From positions 13,735,866 through 13,799,865 of the forward strand of contig JACGWO010000011.1 in NCBI GenBank assembly GCA_034509735.1: a stretch of 64,000 nt of DNA, in the 5' to 3' direction. Numbering within the stretch: the stretch's first letter is position 1; each line of letters starts with the position of its first letter. A program made the translations under genes and the position numbers. Below are positions 22,879 to 34,549 of the stretch, piece after piece. Under the pieces are notes generated by a model. It saw only the letters and a list, made by a program, of their open reading frames with translations, ran no database searches and was not told where the DNA came from. The DNA is from Sesamum alatum (Eukaryota > Streptophyta > Magnoliopsida > Lamiales > Pedaliaceae).

Positions 22879-23093
22879 ATCAAAAAGGACTAAATGTGTC
22901 ACAATCATAAAACATACAGGATTAAATGTGTTTTAGTTAAATAGATACAGGACTATATTTGTTTTGTCGTTACTTACAGGACTAAATGTGTTAAATTAAC
23001 CAAAATTACAGGACTAAATGTGTTTTTCCAAGAGTTAAAAGGACGAAAAATGCAACACCTCTATACTTACATGACGAAAAATGAAATTTTGCC
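22879..23093 (-). repeat. Right TIR of the 19.2-23.1 kb MULE
   Basis: Inverted partner of 19243-19457, followed by the duplicated target AATAACAAA. Confidence 0.9.
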
Positions 23094-23102
23094 AATAACA
23101 AA

Positions 23103-23259
23103 TGCGTTTTGTTTTCTTTTTTAATTTCTTGTACTTTTCTATTTTTTGTTATACCAAAATCTTCTTTTATTGAAATATTAATTTGTCATTGTTGCCCTAC
23201 ACGTTGATGAAGGAAAATTGGTAAGTCTATTAGTCTTAGAATTTTACATATATGTTTGA

Positions 23260-23290
<31 letters not shown>

Positions 23291-24281
23291 TATACACTTA
23301 CCTCTATCAATAAGAATAATAAATGAATCTCAAATTATGATTACAAAATATAATTTCCTAGAAACATAAAGGATATACAATTATCATGTAACTCTTTATA
23401 TTGGCACATAAGATCAAATGATATTTATTGATCTTTGCCTAACCTTACACACATACATATTATTTATTAAATGGGGTATCTTTAAATAACTATGTTGAAT
23501 GACAAAATGTGCGTAGATTAAAACTTCTTCAAATACTTATTTTTCACACAAATGGAAAACATCCTTTTGACCAGAATTGGCTTTATACACCAATAAATTT
23601 TTATTTATACACATCTAAAATTAACTTAGTTTATCGCTTTTGATCAATTATTTAATTTATTTCATAATTTTTATTTAATTAAATAAATATAATAAAAATT
23701 TTAAAATATTTTGACAACTGATATATATAGAGAGAGTGGTAATAAAATAAATTGTTTGCTTGCAAATTCGTATTATTGATGCATTTTTTTGGTTTGATAC
23801 TATCATTGTTCTGTAAAGCTGGCGAATTTTTAATCCTCCCACAATTTGTCAAAATACACAAAACCCTTCCAGAAAAGCGTGTCTGAATACATATTTGTCC
23901 AACTTACGCTAAACATATTTTTTTAACTTCTCATAATACATTTTAAGATATTCTAAACTATTTCATCTAAAAACTTAGTATTTAAAAAGTTAATTTATAG
24001 TGTTTTACTCCATTTTATTTTGCCATATCACATAACCTATTTTTTTCCCGTGAATATCAATTTACTTTTTTAACAGTAGATTAGAATGATTAAAAGAAAA
24101 ATCGTTGAGTACAACTCTCAAAAAATAAACCTTCTCCGCCTCAAATCTCACCAAACCCGTAGCCTATTATGCTAATTTCATAAATATGAGCTCTTACTTA
24201 GCTTGCGAAATTGAGGTTTCATGTAAAATTAAGCCCCATGATTATGAAGTTTTCGGTTTTAATCCTATTTGTCTGCGGATA
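23103..24281. other. AT-rich intergenic stretch
   Basis: No coding frame or recognisable element, apart from an AT microsatellite at 23265-23291 and a short GA run near 23728. Confidence 0.55.
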
Positions 24282-24292
24282 TTATCCATTTT

Positions 24293-24717
24293 GGGAAATA
24301 ACACTTTTCGTCCTGTAATTTAGGGTTTTTCTATTTTTAATCCCATTGATTACGGGATTTTCACTTTTGATCCCTTAACTTCTAAAACAGTAGCACTTTT
24401 GGTCCCATACCACCTTTCCATTAAATTTTTTAACGAAAAACACCACGTGCATAGCACGTGGCCATTAGGGCCTTTACACTTTCTATCCCATATGTTATGG
24501 GATTCTCACTTTTGATCCCATAATTTTCAAAAAGTAACAGTTTTGGTCCAATGCACTTAACGACCACGTAGCAGTTTCCGTAAAATATCTAACGAAAGTG
24601 TCATGGAACCGAAAGTGCTATGTTTTGAAAGTTACAGGACAAAAAGTGAGAATCCCATATCTAATGGGACCAAAAGTGAAAAGGCCCTAAATTATGGGAT
24701 GAAAATGTTATTTCCCC
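24293..24717. mobile_element. Palindromic MITE with 11-bp flanking repeat
   Basis: The ends GGGAAATAACACTTTTCG and, on the minus strand, GGGGAAATAACATTTTC are inverted copies, with 'cctgtaatttaggg' like words inside. It is flanked by TTATCCATTTT at 24282-24292 and 24718-24728, a long but exact target duplication. No coding capacity; Mutator-like by structure. Confidence 0.75.
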
Positions 24718-24728
24718 TTATCCATTTT

Positions 24729-25256
24729 AATAATATTTGTTTGTTTACCATAATAATAGTTTTCGGTGACTATGTTGGTTAAAACGCATTTCTTACTCGT
24801 ATAAACGTGTACATACGTAATTTAGAAAAAGAAAAGCTGATGTTTAGCGTTTCAATTACAATTATACGGAAAAAGAATGTGATTCTTTGGATTTTCGTTT
24901 ATTCAGCAGAAAATACGCGATTGGAAAAAAGCTTTCCAAATAACGGCTGAGAAATTGGATACAATCTATATCAATATGGCAACAAATTCTCTGTGAATTT
25001 CAAAATTTCCACTTTCGTATAAATATAATTGATTCATGCATGGTTATGTATTAATTTTAATTTTAATTTTAATTTGTCTGCTATCGATAAAAAAATATAA
25101 TATATTTTATCGTTTTACCTTTTTTACATTTTATTATTAAATGTAGTATAGACCGACATATCAAGGGTACGTATATTTGCTATCACCATATCTTTATGCC
25201 GATTTTTTTGTACGCACTTTTAGATATAATAAAAATAAGTAATACATGTATGTATA
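24729..25256. other. AT-rich intergenic stretch
   Basis: Nothing recognisable. It ends at the left terminus of the outer CACTA element. Confidence 0.5.
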
Positions 25257-25259
25257 ATG

Positions 25260-25860
25260 CACTACAAAAAGAATATTTTTATAGTAAAGGTTTTTGTAAC
25301 GGCCAAGTTAATAATTTGGAACAGTTTTTAAGCATTTGTACCAGCTTATGTAACCGCCAACAATCTACGGCTTTTTTAGGAGTTATAAAAAATTTGTAAG
25401 GGCTCTTGAACTAGCCTGGAAACGCCATTACAATGCTTGAACGGATGGAGAAAATGAGTTTGGACCTATTTTTGGAACGTCAATGTAAATTTGTTATATT
25501 TATTTTTGGAACGGTCAGTGTAATACACACAGTAATGGGTTGGCTTTCGATTTGGAATGGTTGTTTGCATTCTTTTTATAACGACTTGTCATTATTTTGT
25601 AACGGCTTTATTTCGGTATTTGTAATTAGTTTTTTCATAATGTTTGTAACGGCCTTTGTAAGGCTTTGTTTGAACGTGGGGATTAGTTTTATAACAGCGT
25701 TTGTTACTGTTTTCATTTTGTTTTTGTACCGATTTTTTGGCCGGCTTTTTTAAAATGGATAAGAATCTTATATACAGTTTTTGGAACGACTTTGTAATTC
25801 TATGATGTGTGGAAGTATTCCAAAAACCGTTATAAAACCGTTACAAGAATAAACTTTATA
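25260..25860. repeat. Left terminus and subterminal repeats of the outer CACTA element
   Basis: More than ten copies of a (T/G)TAACGGC or GGAACGGC motif in direct and inverted orientation. In En/Spm elements such motifs bind the TNPA-type protein. The open frame at 25433-25753 is made of these repeats and is not a gene. Confidence 0.75.
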
Positions 25861-26067
25861 TTTTGTTTTATTTAATTTAGTTTAATTTTTTATTTAATAT
25901 TAATTTTTTGTATAAATAAATTATTGAATTATTTATTATATATGTAGTTTAATTTCTTAAATGTGAAATATTATATAAAAAAATATAAATAATATAGCAA
26001 GAAAATAAAAATAATTTAATTAACAAAATAAAAATATTGTATTTTTATAAAAAAAAATCCCAAACTA

Positions 26068-27544
26068 AATGAGGCTCCCCGTCGATAGTGTCTTCCTCGT
26101 CTCGTCGGTTGCTAGGGGATCAGCTGGAGGCGGTGGAGGAGGCACATAGGTGGGCGCCGTCCGCCGCATAAACTCCTCGAGACCCGTGATCCGATCATCA
26201 AGGTCGGGGCGCGATTGTTGTGGTGGCCGATGGAGCAGCGGACGAGCTGGGCTGTGATGGTCCAATAACCGTGCGGTGGGACTCAGAGCCGAGACCAAAT
26301 ACTCGGCCCCTCTTCCGCCTCCCGCTGTTGACATCCATAGTTGTTGCTCCGTCGGGGCCACCGAGCCTTGAGAGGATATTGGAGGATCTTGAGTTACTGT
26401 TTGGCTGGTTCTGGGGTTCCTGCAACTTCCTCCTGAACAGCTCCTGCAAACAAATTAACTGATTATTAATATTTAAAAATGATAATTTAAAATTAAAAAT
26501 TTTTAATTATGACATATTTATCGTGACCTCGCTGCCCTCAGGCCGCTCCATTGGTCTTCCTCCTTCTTTTTATAGCACTTCTCGAACACCTCCATCTGTT
26601 TGATGGGACGTCCGAGTTGTGCTTCATGTTCAAAAATCATTTAAAGAAATGATTAGTAAATACAAAAATTAAAATAAATTAATAATACAGGTTAAACTTA
26701 TCATCTTACGCTTGTGGGCCCCAATGGATGACGACCCCCTGCGGTAGACAGTAGTTGCTGCGGCCGGGCTCGCTGCCCGGTTGGCCTTATTTTTTGCCGA
26801 CTGGGACTGAAAATCTGGGCTGGCCCAGTACTCCAATAACTGGTGCCAGATCTCCTCGGTCGGGCCAACTGGTTTCTAGCGTCCCCGAACCGCTTCCCCA
26901 AGAACTTACCTGCCTGCACCCTGACAATCTTGAACATTGACTCGTCGTCGCAGTCGCACCAATAAGACAGTTGCAAATTTGACATATTCAAATGAAAAAA
27001 AGAAAAGAATTAGATAAAAATAAATATTCATTTTTTTAAAAAAATAATTATTATTCTTACCTTTAAATTATTGAACCAGAATAACTGGTGCTCCTGTGGA
27101 ATCTGCGATATGGACCCCCAGGGATGCAGATAATGACAGCGGACCGTAGTATAGATCTTGTTGTGAAAATCTCGATCCGACCTGAAAAAATTGCATAAAT
27201 ATTATACACAATTAAAAATGGAACTAAAGTTAAATAATTTAAATTAATTTTTTTACGTCACCTCGCATCCTGGAGGCTAATGTACTGGCGGGAAGACTGT
27301 GGTGCCAGGGGTGGCGGTGGTGGTGCATCCCACGCCCTGGGGGGGGGGGGCTGTGAACTGCTGGCCCCCGTCGCAGATGAACCTGCTCGACGGCACGGAT
27401 GCAGACTCTGCTGGTGGGGGGTGGTCAGGGTGCATCCGCACCAATGGCGAGAGGAGGATCGGAAGGGTCACCACCGCGGCCTCGACCACAACCACGGCCA
27501 CGACCACGACCTCGTCCCGAAGGAGGCGGAGCACCGATAGTCAT
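26068..27544 (-). pseudogene. CACTA gene 2 (Transposase_24 / Ptta-En-Spm type), outer element
   Basis: The start ATG at 27544 gives MTIGAPPPSGRGRGRGRG, an RG-rich head. SSRQYISLQDAR ends exon 1 near 27265. Exon 2 (about 27065-27180) reads in outline SDRDFHNKIYTTVRCHYLHPW. Exon 3 (about 26710-26960) has DDESMFKIVRVQAGKFLGKRF. Exon 4 (about 26525-26640) has LGRPIKQMEVFEKCYKKK. Exon 5 has RGRVFGLGSES and a proline-rich tail to 26068. Every block has a counterpart in the inner element's gene at 30440-31993. Frameshifts near 27425 and in exon 3 disable it. The family is the second protein of plant CACTA elements, thought to bind subterminal repeats. Confidence 0.75.
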
Positions 27545-27849
27545 GGATCTACAATTTTTAAAATCATAATATTAAAATCTATTAATTGTATTTTAATATG
27601 TATAAAATAAATTTTTTAAAAAAAAATAATTTTTTTTTAAAAATAATATTAAAGTCCCTTATATTCCAAAAAATGCATTAAATTCTTTAATTATCCTAAA
27701 CTCCATTATTCTCCTAAATTTGCCACTAAAGTCCCTTATTGTCCTAAAATTTGCATTCAAGTCCCTTATTTTCCTAAAAATTGCATTACAATTTTTTTCC
27801 CTAAAATTTGCATTAAACTCCCAATTCCTAAAATTACTAAAATTACCTA

Positions 27850-28680
27850 GTATTATAGAAAAATATAAAAAACTTACAGATTTTTTTTTATAATTACATA
27901 AAATTAAGTTTCAAATTTATGAAAAACTTAATTATTTTTTTAAAAATTACAGAAATTACCTAAAATTACAGAAAAATACAAAAACAATTTCAGAATTTGT
28001 TTTATAATTACAGAAAATTATTTTCCAGAATTAAGAAAAACTTACTTATTTTATTTAAAATATTACATAATTTACCTAAAATTACAGAAAAATTTGAAAA
28101 AAAAAAAAAAAAAAATTCAGAATCTTCTTATAATTACAGAAAATTATTTTCCAAAATTGTGAAAAAGTTACTTATTTTATTTAAAAAAAATTACAGAAAT
28201 TACCTAAAATTATAAAAAATAAAAAAATAAAAAAAATTCAGAAATTTTTTATAATTACAGAAAGTTATTTTCCAAAATTGTGAAAAAGTTACTTAATTTT
28301 TTAAAAAAATTACAGAAATTACCTAAAATTATAGAAAAATTCAAAAAAATACAAAAAAGAAATGAGAATTTTTTTATACTAACATAAAATTATTTTCCAA
28401 AATTACAAAAAACTTAATCATTTGTTTTAACAAAATTACATAATTACCTAAAATTACATAAAAATACGAAAAGGAATACAAAATAATTGCAGAATTTTTT
28501 TTATAATTATAGAAAATTATTTTCAAAAATTACAAAAAAGTTACATATTTATTTAAAAATATTATAGAAATTACCTAAAATTACAGAAAAATTCGAAAAA
28601 ATACAAAAAATATTAAGAATTTTTTTTATAATTACAGAAAATTATTTTTCAAAATTGCGAAAAAGTTAACCCAATAATCA
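27850..28680. repeat. AT-rich tandem array, about 120-bp unit, 6-7 copies
   Basis: The phrase 'ttacctaaaattacagaaaa' or a variant recurs with ACC at 27958, 28074, 28202, 28321, 28446 and 28573, so spacing is 116-128 bp. It lies upstream of gene 2 of the outer CACTA element, probably in the 5' untranslated or intron region. Confidence 0.8.
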
Positions 28681-28904
28681 ACATAAATTCTATCACTCCA
28701 ACAAATATACCCAATAATCATCATACATTCCAACACTCCAACAAATATACCCAATAAAAACAGAAAATACCCAACAAATATACTAAATAAAAATAGAATA
28801 TATCCAACAAATATACCCAATAAAAATAGAAAATAGCCAACCAATTTTTCCTAAAACTTTACAAAATTTCATAATTTATTTTTTTAAAAATGACATAAAA
28901 TAAA

Positions 28905-29000
28905 TTTGTGGGGTGGGGGGGGGGGGGGGACAGAGCAGAGGGGAAAGTGGGTGGCGGCGGCTAGGGCAACGAGAGGGGAGAGGGGAAAGTCGGAGAAAAA
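28905..29000. repeat. GC-rich block with a G run
   Basis: A 15-base G run interrupted once, then GGCGG and GAGAGGGG words, in otherwise AT-rich DNA. It has the same position relative to gene 2 as the GC block at 33170-33420 in the inner element, which suggests a promoter or 5' leader region (inference). Confidence 0.5.
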
Positions 29001-29538
29001 ATTACAAGTATCCCTTATACAAAAACTTTTGGAACGATCGGGACTGTTCCTAAAGCCGCTGCAAAGCGTGCTATAACGAGTGAAAAGTCGTGCTTAAAGG
29101 TATTACAAAAATAAATTCATGTGTAAAGTCGTTACAAATTGAGTGGCAAACTATGATACTTGATAAAGTCGTCCCTAAATGTATTCCAAATATTTAATTA
29201 TTTTTTGTTAAAATATCCAAAATAAAAAAAAATCCGTACTTAACAATTAAATATTGTAGAAAAGTATCTATTATGTGGAATAATGCAATTGAAATATATA
29301 GAAATATTTTATAGATGACAATGATATATGTTGACAACATGCGATAAATTTGTATATTCATAAATGTTAGTATTACATTGATGTAACTATCATATTACAT
29401 TGTTGAACTGCATGGGTTAATCGGGCCATTAAAATTCAGATAAATCGTTGGATATGATGTAATGGATGGAAAATTACATTTAATAAAGTTTTAGACCTAT
29501 TAGGTACACGAATGTTGAGATATCGTACCCCGAACATA

Positions 29539-30245
29539 CACTACAAAAAAATGCAGGAATTGAAACGGAAACAGGAACGGTTTTTTTTTTAATTCTTGGA
29601 ACGGTAAATACTTCACTTGAACCTTTTGGACTGCAATTAGGAACGGTTGAGGAACGGGAGGCTATCCGTTGCAATAAGAGACGATCCTAATCATTAGGAA
29701 CGGTAACAAAGATATCGTTCCTACGTGGGAATGGTTTTTGGCATATTTTCGTGCTACCGTTCCTAATTACCTTTGTACGTATAAATTTATATTTTTTGTA
29801 TTTGGAACACCTTATAAACTTTAGGAACGGTAGCATCGAAATTAAATCACGCATATAGGAACGGTAGTTAGAACACATTTTGGAATTGTCACACTATGTT
29901 GTGGGTACAATTTAGCATGGTATCTGGAATACATGTAGGATCGGCAGGTTGTATACATTAGGATCGATAACTAGAATACATTTTGTCGCGTGATTTAGGA
30001 ACGGTTTTTGCACTCTAACTTTAGAAAACCATTTTGGATCGGTTTTTGGTATTTTCTTTAGAACGAAAGCCTAACCACGAAAGAATTGATTTTGGAATAT
30101 ATGTAGGCACACTAAGTCCCGTCGTTAGGAACGGTTGACTTCTATTTTTGGAATAATTTTTTCATCGGCATTGAGAACGGTATATATTTTTAAACAGTCA
30201 AATATAGGACCGGTATTTGGAGCTGCAATTGTCGTCTAAAGTACC
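29539..30245. repeat. Left subterminal repeats of the inner CACTA element
   Basis: About twenty copies of (T)AGGAACGGT or its complement ACCGTTCCTA, some degenerate, within 700 bp. They are the expected binding-site array for the element's own protein. Confidence 0.85.
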
Positions 30246-30439
30246 ATTCCTAACAGATGAATTATTAATTCTTTTTAGTAATAATTATTATCATTTAAAT
30301 ATAAATTTAATTATTAATAATATTTTAATTATATAATTAATATTTAAATATGAAAAAATGCATAATTTAGAAATAAAAATTATAAATACGAACATTATCC
30401 GATTTAATTACAAAAAATCAAAATAAAAAAATACATAAT

Positions 30440-31993
30440 CTACTCCTCGTCCATCTCGTCAATGTCTGGAAGGGTGGGGTCTCTAGGAGGCCGTGACGGG
30501 CCGGCACCGGAGCGACTGGTCTGCATGTCCTTCATCATGCCCATCAGGTCCGCCATTATCTCCTCAAGGCGGACCAACCGACCCTCCATGTTTGACGAAA
30601 GGCGCTGGCTCTGGAGCGGGTGGTGGCGGTGGCGGAGGTGATGGCGAGGTAACGGTCTGGCTGAGACCCAGGGCCTCAGAACCAAGACCAAATACTCGGC
30701 CTTTGTTCTTGCCCCCGACGCAAGTGAGCCACATCTGCTGCTCGGTCTGCGCCACCGAGCCCTCTGATTCGGAAGCAGGATCTTCAGGATTGCACGGGGC
30801 CTGAGACTGATGATCCTCCATCATCTTCTGGAATATCTCCTTCAAAAATAATTACAATAAATTAGAACATTTTAAAAAATAAAGTAGAATATATTAATTA
30901 CAACTTACCGCCGCCTCCGCTGCCCTCGACCTGCTCCAGTCGCCGTCGGCCTTCTTCTTATAGCATCTGGAGAATAACTCCATCTGCTTCACTGGCCGGC
31001 CGAGCTGCTCCTCTTGTAAAAAGAAATGGGAAACAGTTATTACAATTTTAATTTAATAGTAATAAATAATTGAAATAACATTAGATATCTTACCAATTTC
31101 CGCTTGTGCATACCGACGGAGACAGATCCCCCGCGGTACACAGTAGCGGATGCGGCTGGGTTGGCGTTCCGTTTCGCCTTGTTCTTTTCACACTCTTGCT
31201 TGAACTTCGGGGACTCCCAGTACAGGAGGAGCTGCCACCACACTCGTTCCCCAGCCATAGCGGCTTCTGCAGGGACTGTCTGGCGAGGACGAACTTCTTC
31301 CTGAGGAACTTCCCCACCCAAACGTGGAAGATCTTGAACATCGACTCGTCGTGGCGTCCCACCAGTACGTCATCTGTATTAAAATATATATATATATATA
31401 TATACATATATCATTACAGTAGATTGTTAAAATATTTAAAAACAAAAAATAATTATCGTTACCTTCAAACTCTTAAACCATAAAAGTTGGTGCTCTGGCG
31501 GCACCTTGCGCAAACTGCCCCAAGGATGGGGATAGTGTCCTCGCACGACCGCGTACATGCGCTCGTGGATCTTCCGATCAGAACTGAAATTATAAAATAA
31601 TTAGTATGACACTAAAATATTAATTTAAATTACAAAAATAAATTAAAATATAAATATACCTCGCATCGGCGAGTGTGATGTACTGGCGCGCGGATGGTGG
31701 TGGGAGTGGTGGGGCCGGTCGGGGTGGTGGTGGTGGGGCAGCCCATGGACGGGCCGGATCGACCGCCGGTGAAATAGTGGATGGTCCGGGCTGCTGATCC
31801 GGTGCAGCGGTAGACGCACCGGCTGCTGATCCGACGCAGGTGGTGGGGGTGCCTGCTCTGCCGGTGGTGGTGGTGGTCGGAACACTGCTTCCCCATCCTG
31901 GGAAGCAACACCGGCCAGCGGTATAGCCGGTTCGCCGCGACTGCGGCCACGACCACGTCCACCTCCTCGAGGTGGAAAATCCTGACCAGACAT
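30440..31993 (-). pseudogene. CACTA gene 2 (Transposase_24 / Ptta-En-Spm type), inner element
   Basis: ATG at 31993: MSGQDFPPRGGGRGRGRSRG, then a proline-rich stretch. After a frameshift near 31830, SARQYITLADAR ends exon 1 near 31660. Exon 2 (about 31465-31585) has SDRKIHERMYAVVRGHYPHPW. Exon 3 (about 31093-31375) has GRHDESMFKIFHVWVGKFL and, after a frameshift, SPKFKQECEKNKAKRN, the family hallmark. Exon 4 (about 30908-31015) has QLGRPVKQMELFSRCYKKK. Exon 5 (30440-30843) has NKGRVFGLGSEALG and a final segment RLVRLEEIMADLMGMMKDM that looks like a coiled coil. It probably encodes the DNA-binding partner of the TNP2 transposase. Confidence 0.8.
31385..31404. repeat. AT microsatellite in gene 2 intron
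   Basis: Ten AT units in the intron between exons 2 and 3 of the inner CACTA gene 2. Confidence 0.8.
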
Positions 31994-32129
31994 GATCTGA
32001 AAAATACATGTAAGTAACAATTTATTTCAATAATGAAAATTTTTCTAATTTATTCTAATATATATGCAAACTAAATTCTAAAACTGTATATATTTATACT
32101 AAATACTTTACCCTAAAATTGCACTAAAT

Positions 32130-32650
32130 CAAATTATCATATTTTTAAAAAAAATTCAAATTTCTAGATTTTTAAAAAATTCAAATTTCCAGATTTTCAA
32201 AAAAATTCAAATTTCCAGATTTTCAAAAAATTCAAATTTTCAGATTTTAAAAAAATTCCAATTTCCAGATTTTTTAAATATTCAAAATTCCGGATTTTTA
32301 AAACATTAAAATTTCCAGATTTTTAAAAAATTCAAATTTCCCGATTTTCAAAAAAATTCAAATTTCCAGATTTTAAAAAAATTCAAATTTCCAGATTTTT
32401 AAAAATTCAAAATTTCAGATTTTTAAAAAATTCAAATTTCCCGATTTTCAAAAAAATTCAAATTTCCAGATTTTTAAAAAATTCAAATTTCCAAATTTTT
32501 AAAAAATTCAAATTTCCAGATTTTTTAAAAAATCCAAATTTCCATATTTTCCGATTTTTCATAAATTACAGAAATATACCCAAATTACAGAAATTGTAAA
32601 TTTTCAGATTTTCCAAAAATACAAATTTCCAGATTTTTCACATTAAATTT
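32130..32650. repeat. AT-rich minisatellite, about 22-24 bp unit, roughly 20 copies
   Basis: The unit 'aaattcaaatttccagattt' is repeated with length changes in the A runs. It is upstream of gene 2 of the inner CACTA element, the same relative place as the different 120-bp array of the outer element. Confidence 0.85.
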
Positions 32651-33169
32651 TCTGTTTTATATTTTCAGATGTAAAACAGATTTTTTTTTAAAATTTTAAT
32701 AATATTAGAAAATAATATCCTATACTCCATAAATTTATAGAAATTTGATTAAAATTCAAAAAATTAACCACAAAAAAATTATAAACTACATTACATTGGC
32801 AAAAATTACTCAATTACAAAAAATTACATAATTACATAAATTACACAATTACCAAATTACAGGAAATAATATCATATATTCCAGATTTTCAAAAAAATTT
32901 ACAGAAAATCTATAGAAAATTCCCAGAAAATTACAACATAATATCCTATATCCTACAGAAAATTACCAGAAAATTACAGAAAAATACGACAACTAACAAA
33001 ATTTACAGATTACTCCCCTAACTAAACGGAAATTACAGAAAATTCCCTAACTATTCAAAAACTACAGAAATTACAGAATAAAATTACAAATATTACAACC
33101 AAATTCTTACATGCATTTTTAGAAAATAAAAATAGAAAAAAAAAATAAAAGTAGGATTTTTGGAAACCC

Positions 33170-33430
33170 TACTTGGTACGACGACGGCGGAGGGCTGGCG
33201 GCGGTGATTGACGTGGGGGATTGCGGCGGTTGGCGGCTGGGTGGGGGGGGGGGAATGGCAGCCGGCGGGGTATGGCGGCAGTCAGAGCCGTCGGTGGGAG
33301 AGGCACTGATGGCGGCCGGCGACGGAGGTGGGAGAGTGAGATTGAGGGGGAAAGAGAGATTGAGGGGGAGAGTGAGATTGGGAGAGTGAGAGTGAGATTG
33401 AGGGGGAAGAGGGAGAGGCAGAAAATGAGT
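33170..33430. other. GC-rich block upstream of CACTA gene 2
   Basis: GGCGGC-rich DNA followed by a purine strand with repeated GAGAGTGAGATTGAGGGGG. The small plus-strand open frames here are made of repeats and match nothing known. It may be the 5' leader and promoter of gene 2, read leftwards. Confidence 0.45.
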
Positions 33431-33558
33431 AAAAATCGGCGAAGGGGTGAATTTATATTAGAATTTTGGAACGGTCACATTTTATAGTGACCTTTCCTAA
33501 GTCTAGCCCAAAGTTCCAAAACGACGTCGTTTTGCTATTAAAACGACGACGTTTTACG

Positions 33559-33841
33559 ACATATTACATATAATAAACTTACTAGGAACGGTCATGTAAT
33601 ATGTCCTGTGTTACAGGTACCGTTCCTAACTTGAAAAACGACGACGTTTTAATACATATTACTTATAATAAACTTACTAGGAACGGTCATGTAATATGTC
33701 CTGTGTTACAGGTACCGTTCCTAACTTGAAAAACGACGACGTTTTAATACATATTACTTATAATAAACTTATTAGGAACGGTCGTGTAATATGTCCAGTG
33801 TTACAGGTATGGTTCCTATCTTCAATAACGACGTCGTTTGT
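33559..33841. repeat. Three tandem copies of a 95-bp unit with AGGAACGGT sites
   Basis: Units start at 33559, 33654 and 33749 (95-bp period). Each carries AGGAACGGTC, its inverted copy ACCGTTCCT, and an AACGACGACGTT or AACGACGTCGTT word. The first two are almost identical. Confidence 0.9.
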
Positions 33842-34549
33842 TTACCTGTACATAGTTACCGTTCCTATTTGTATATAGAACCGTTCCTATATGTATTGTA
33901 ATTTTTTTTATTTTCTTAGATAATAAATATAAATTAAGAAAAACACGTTTCGAACACTCATTTGATTGAATAAAGATATACAATTAGGTATTTAAAGAAT
34001 TTGAAAATATATAGTAAATTCCAAAAAATAGACACACGTTCACAATATGAAGTATATTTGTATATTTATATTTGTTAGTATTTCACTGATGTAACTAGGA
34101 TCCTATGTTGTTGTACTGCACGGCATAATCAGACCGTCAAAATTTTAATCAAACCGTTAGATGTGATGTACCATACAAAATAATACATTATATGTAGTTT
34201 TGCAAAATTTCGGTGTGCGGTTCTCGAGATATCGTATTCGGTCAGTATTCATCGTAAGAAAAACAGATGCATCCTTAAATCCGGGTTGCTGATTGAAAAT
34301 CAGATCGTTGGACATCAATTCATATCCATAATCTTGTATGTGTTAAAAAATGATGTTGATCTGGCTGACGGATGTTGAGATATCGGACCAATTGATTGGA
34401 ATTGTAATACTAGAAACGGTCACCTAATAGACAAGGTGTTCCCAATACTGTTCCTAAAGGAAAATACGATGTCGTTTTAATACACGCACGTATTTACCGT
34501 TCCTATTAACCATTGGAACGGTCATGTATAAACGGACCGTTCCAATAGT

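Larger units (their letters stand above)
19243..23093. mobile_element. Mutator-like element (MULE) with two convergent genes
   Basis: This 3851-bp element is defined by long TIRs (about 215 bp each, 19243-19457 and 22879-23093) starting GGCAAAATTTCATTTTTCG and by a perfect 9-bp target duplication AATAACAAA at 19234-19242 and 23094-23102. That is the size diagnostic of the Mutator superfamily. Inside, a plus-strand gene for a GRF zinc-finger protein (19674-20146) faces a minus-strand MURA-like transposase gene (about 20583-22345). Convergent genes are also the layout of maize MuDR. The transposase lacks its catalytic middle and both genes are frameshifted, so the copy is non-autonomous. TIR identity is high and the duplication exact, so it is not among the oldest insertions here. 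Confidence 0.9.

Noticed and set aside
25433..25753. 106-codon plus-strand open frame rich in F, L and V
   Set aside because: It is built from the GTAACGGC-type subterminal repeats of the outer CACTA element; hydrophobicity follows from T-rich DNA.
28632..28844. 70-codon frame with repeated 'YFLFLLGIFVGY'
   Set aside because: Translation of a short tandem repeat ('caacaaatatacccaataaa'), not a membrane protein.
32130..32650. CRISPR-like regular repeats
   Set aside because: AT-rich minisatellite with no unique spacers, in a eukaryotic transposon.
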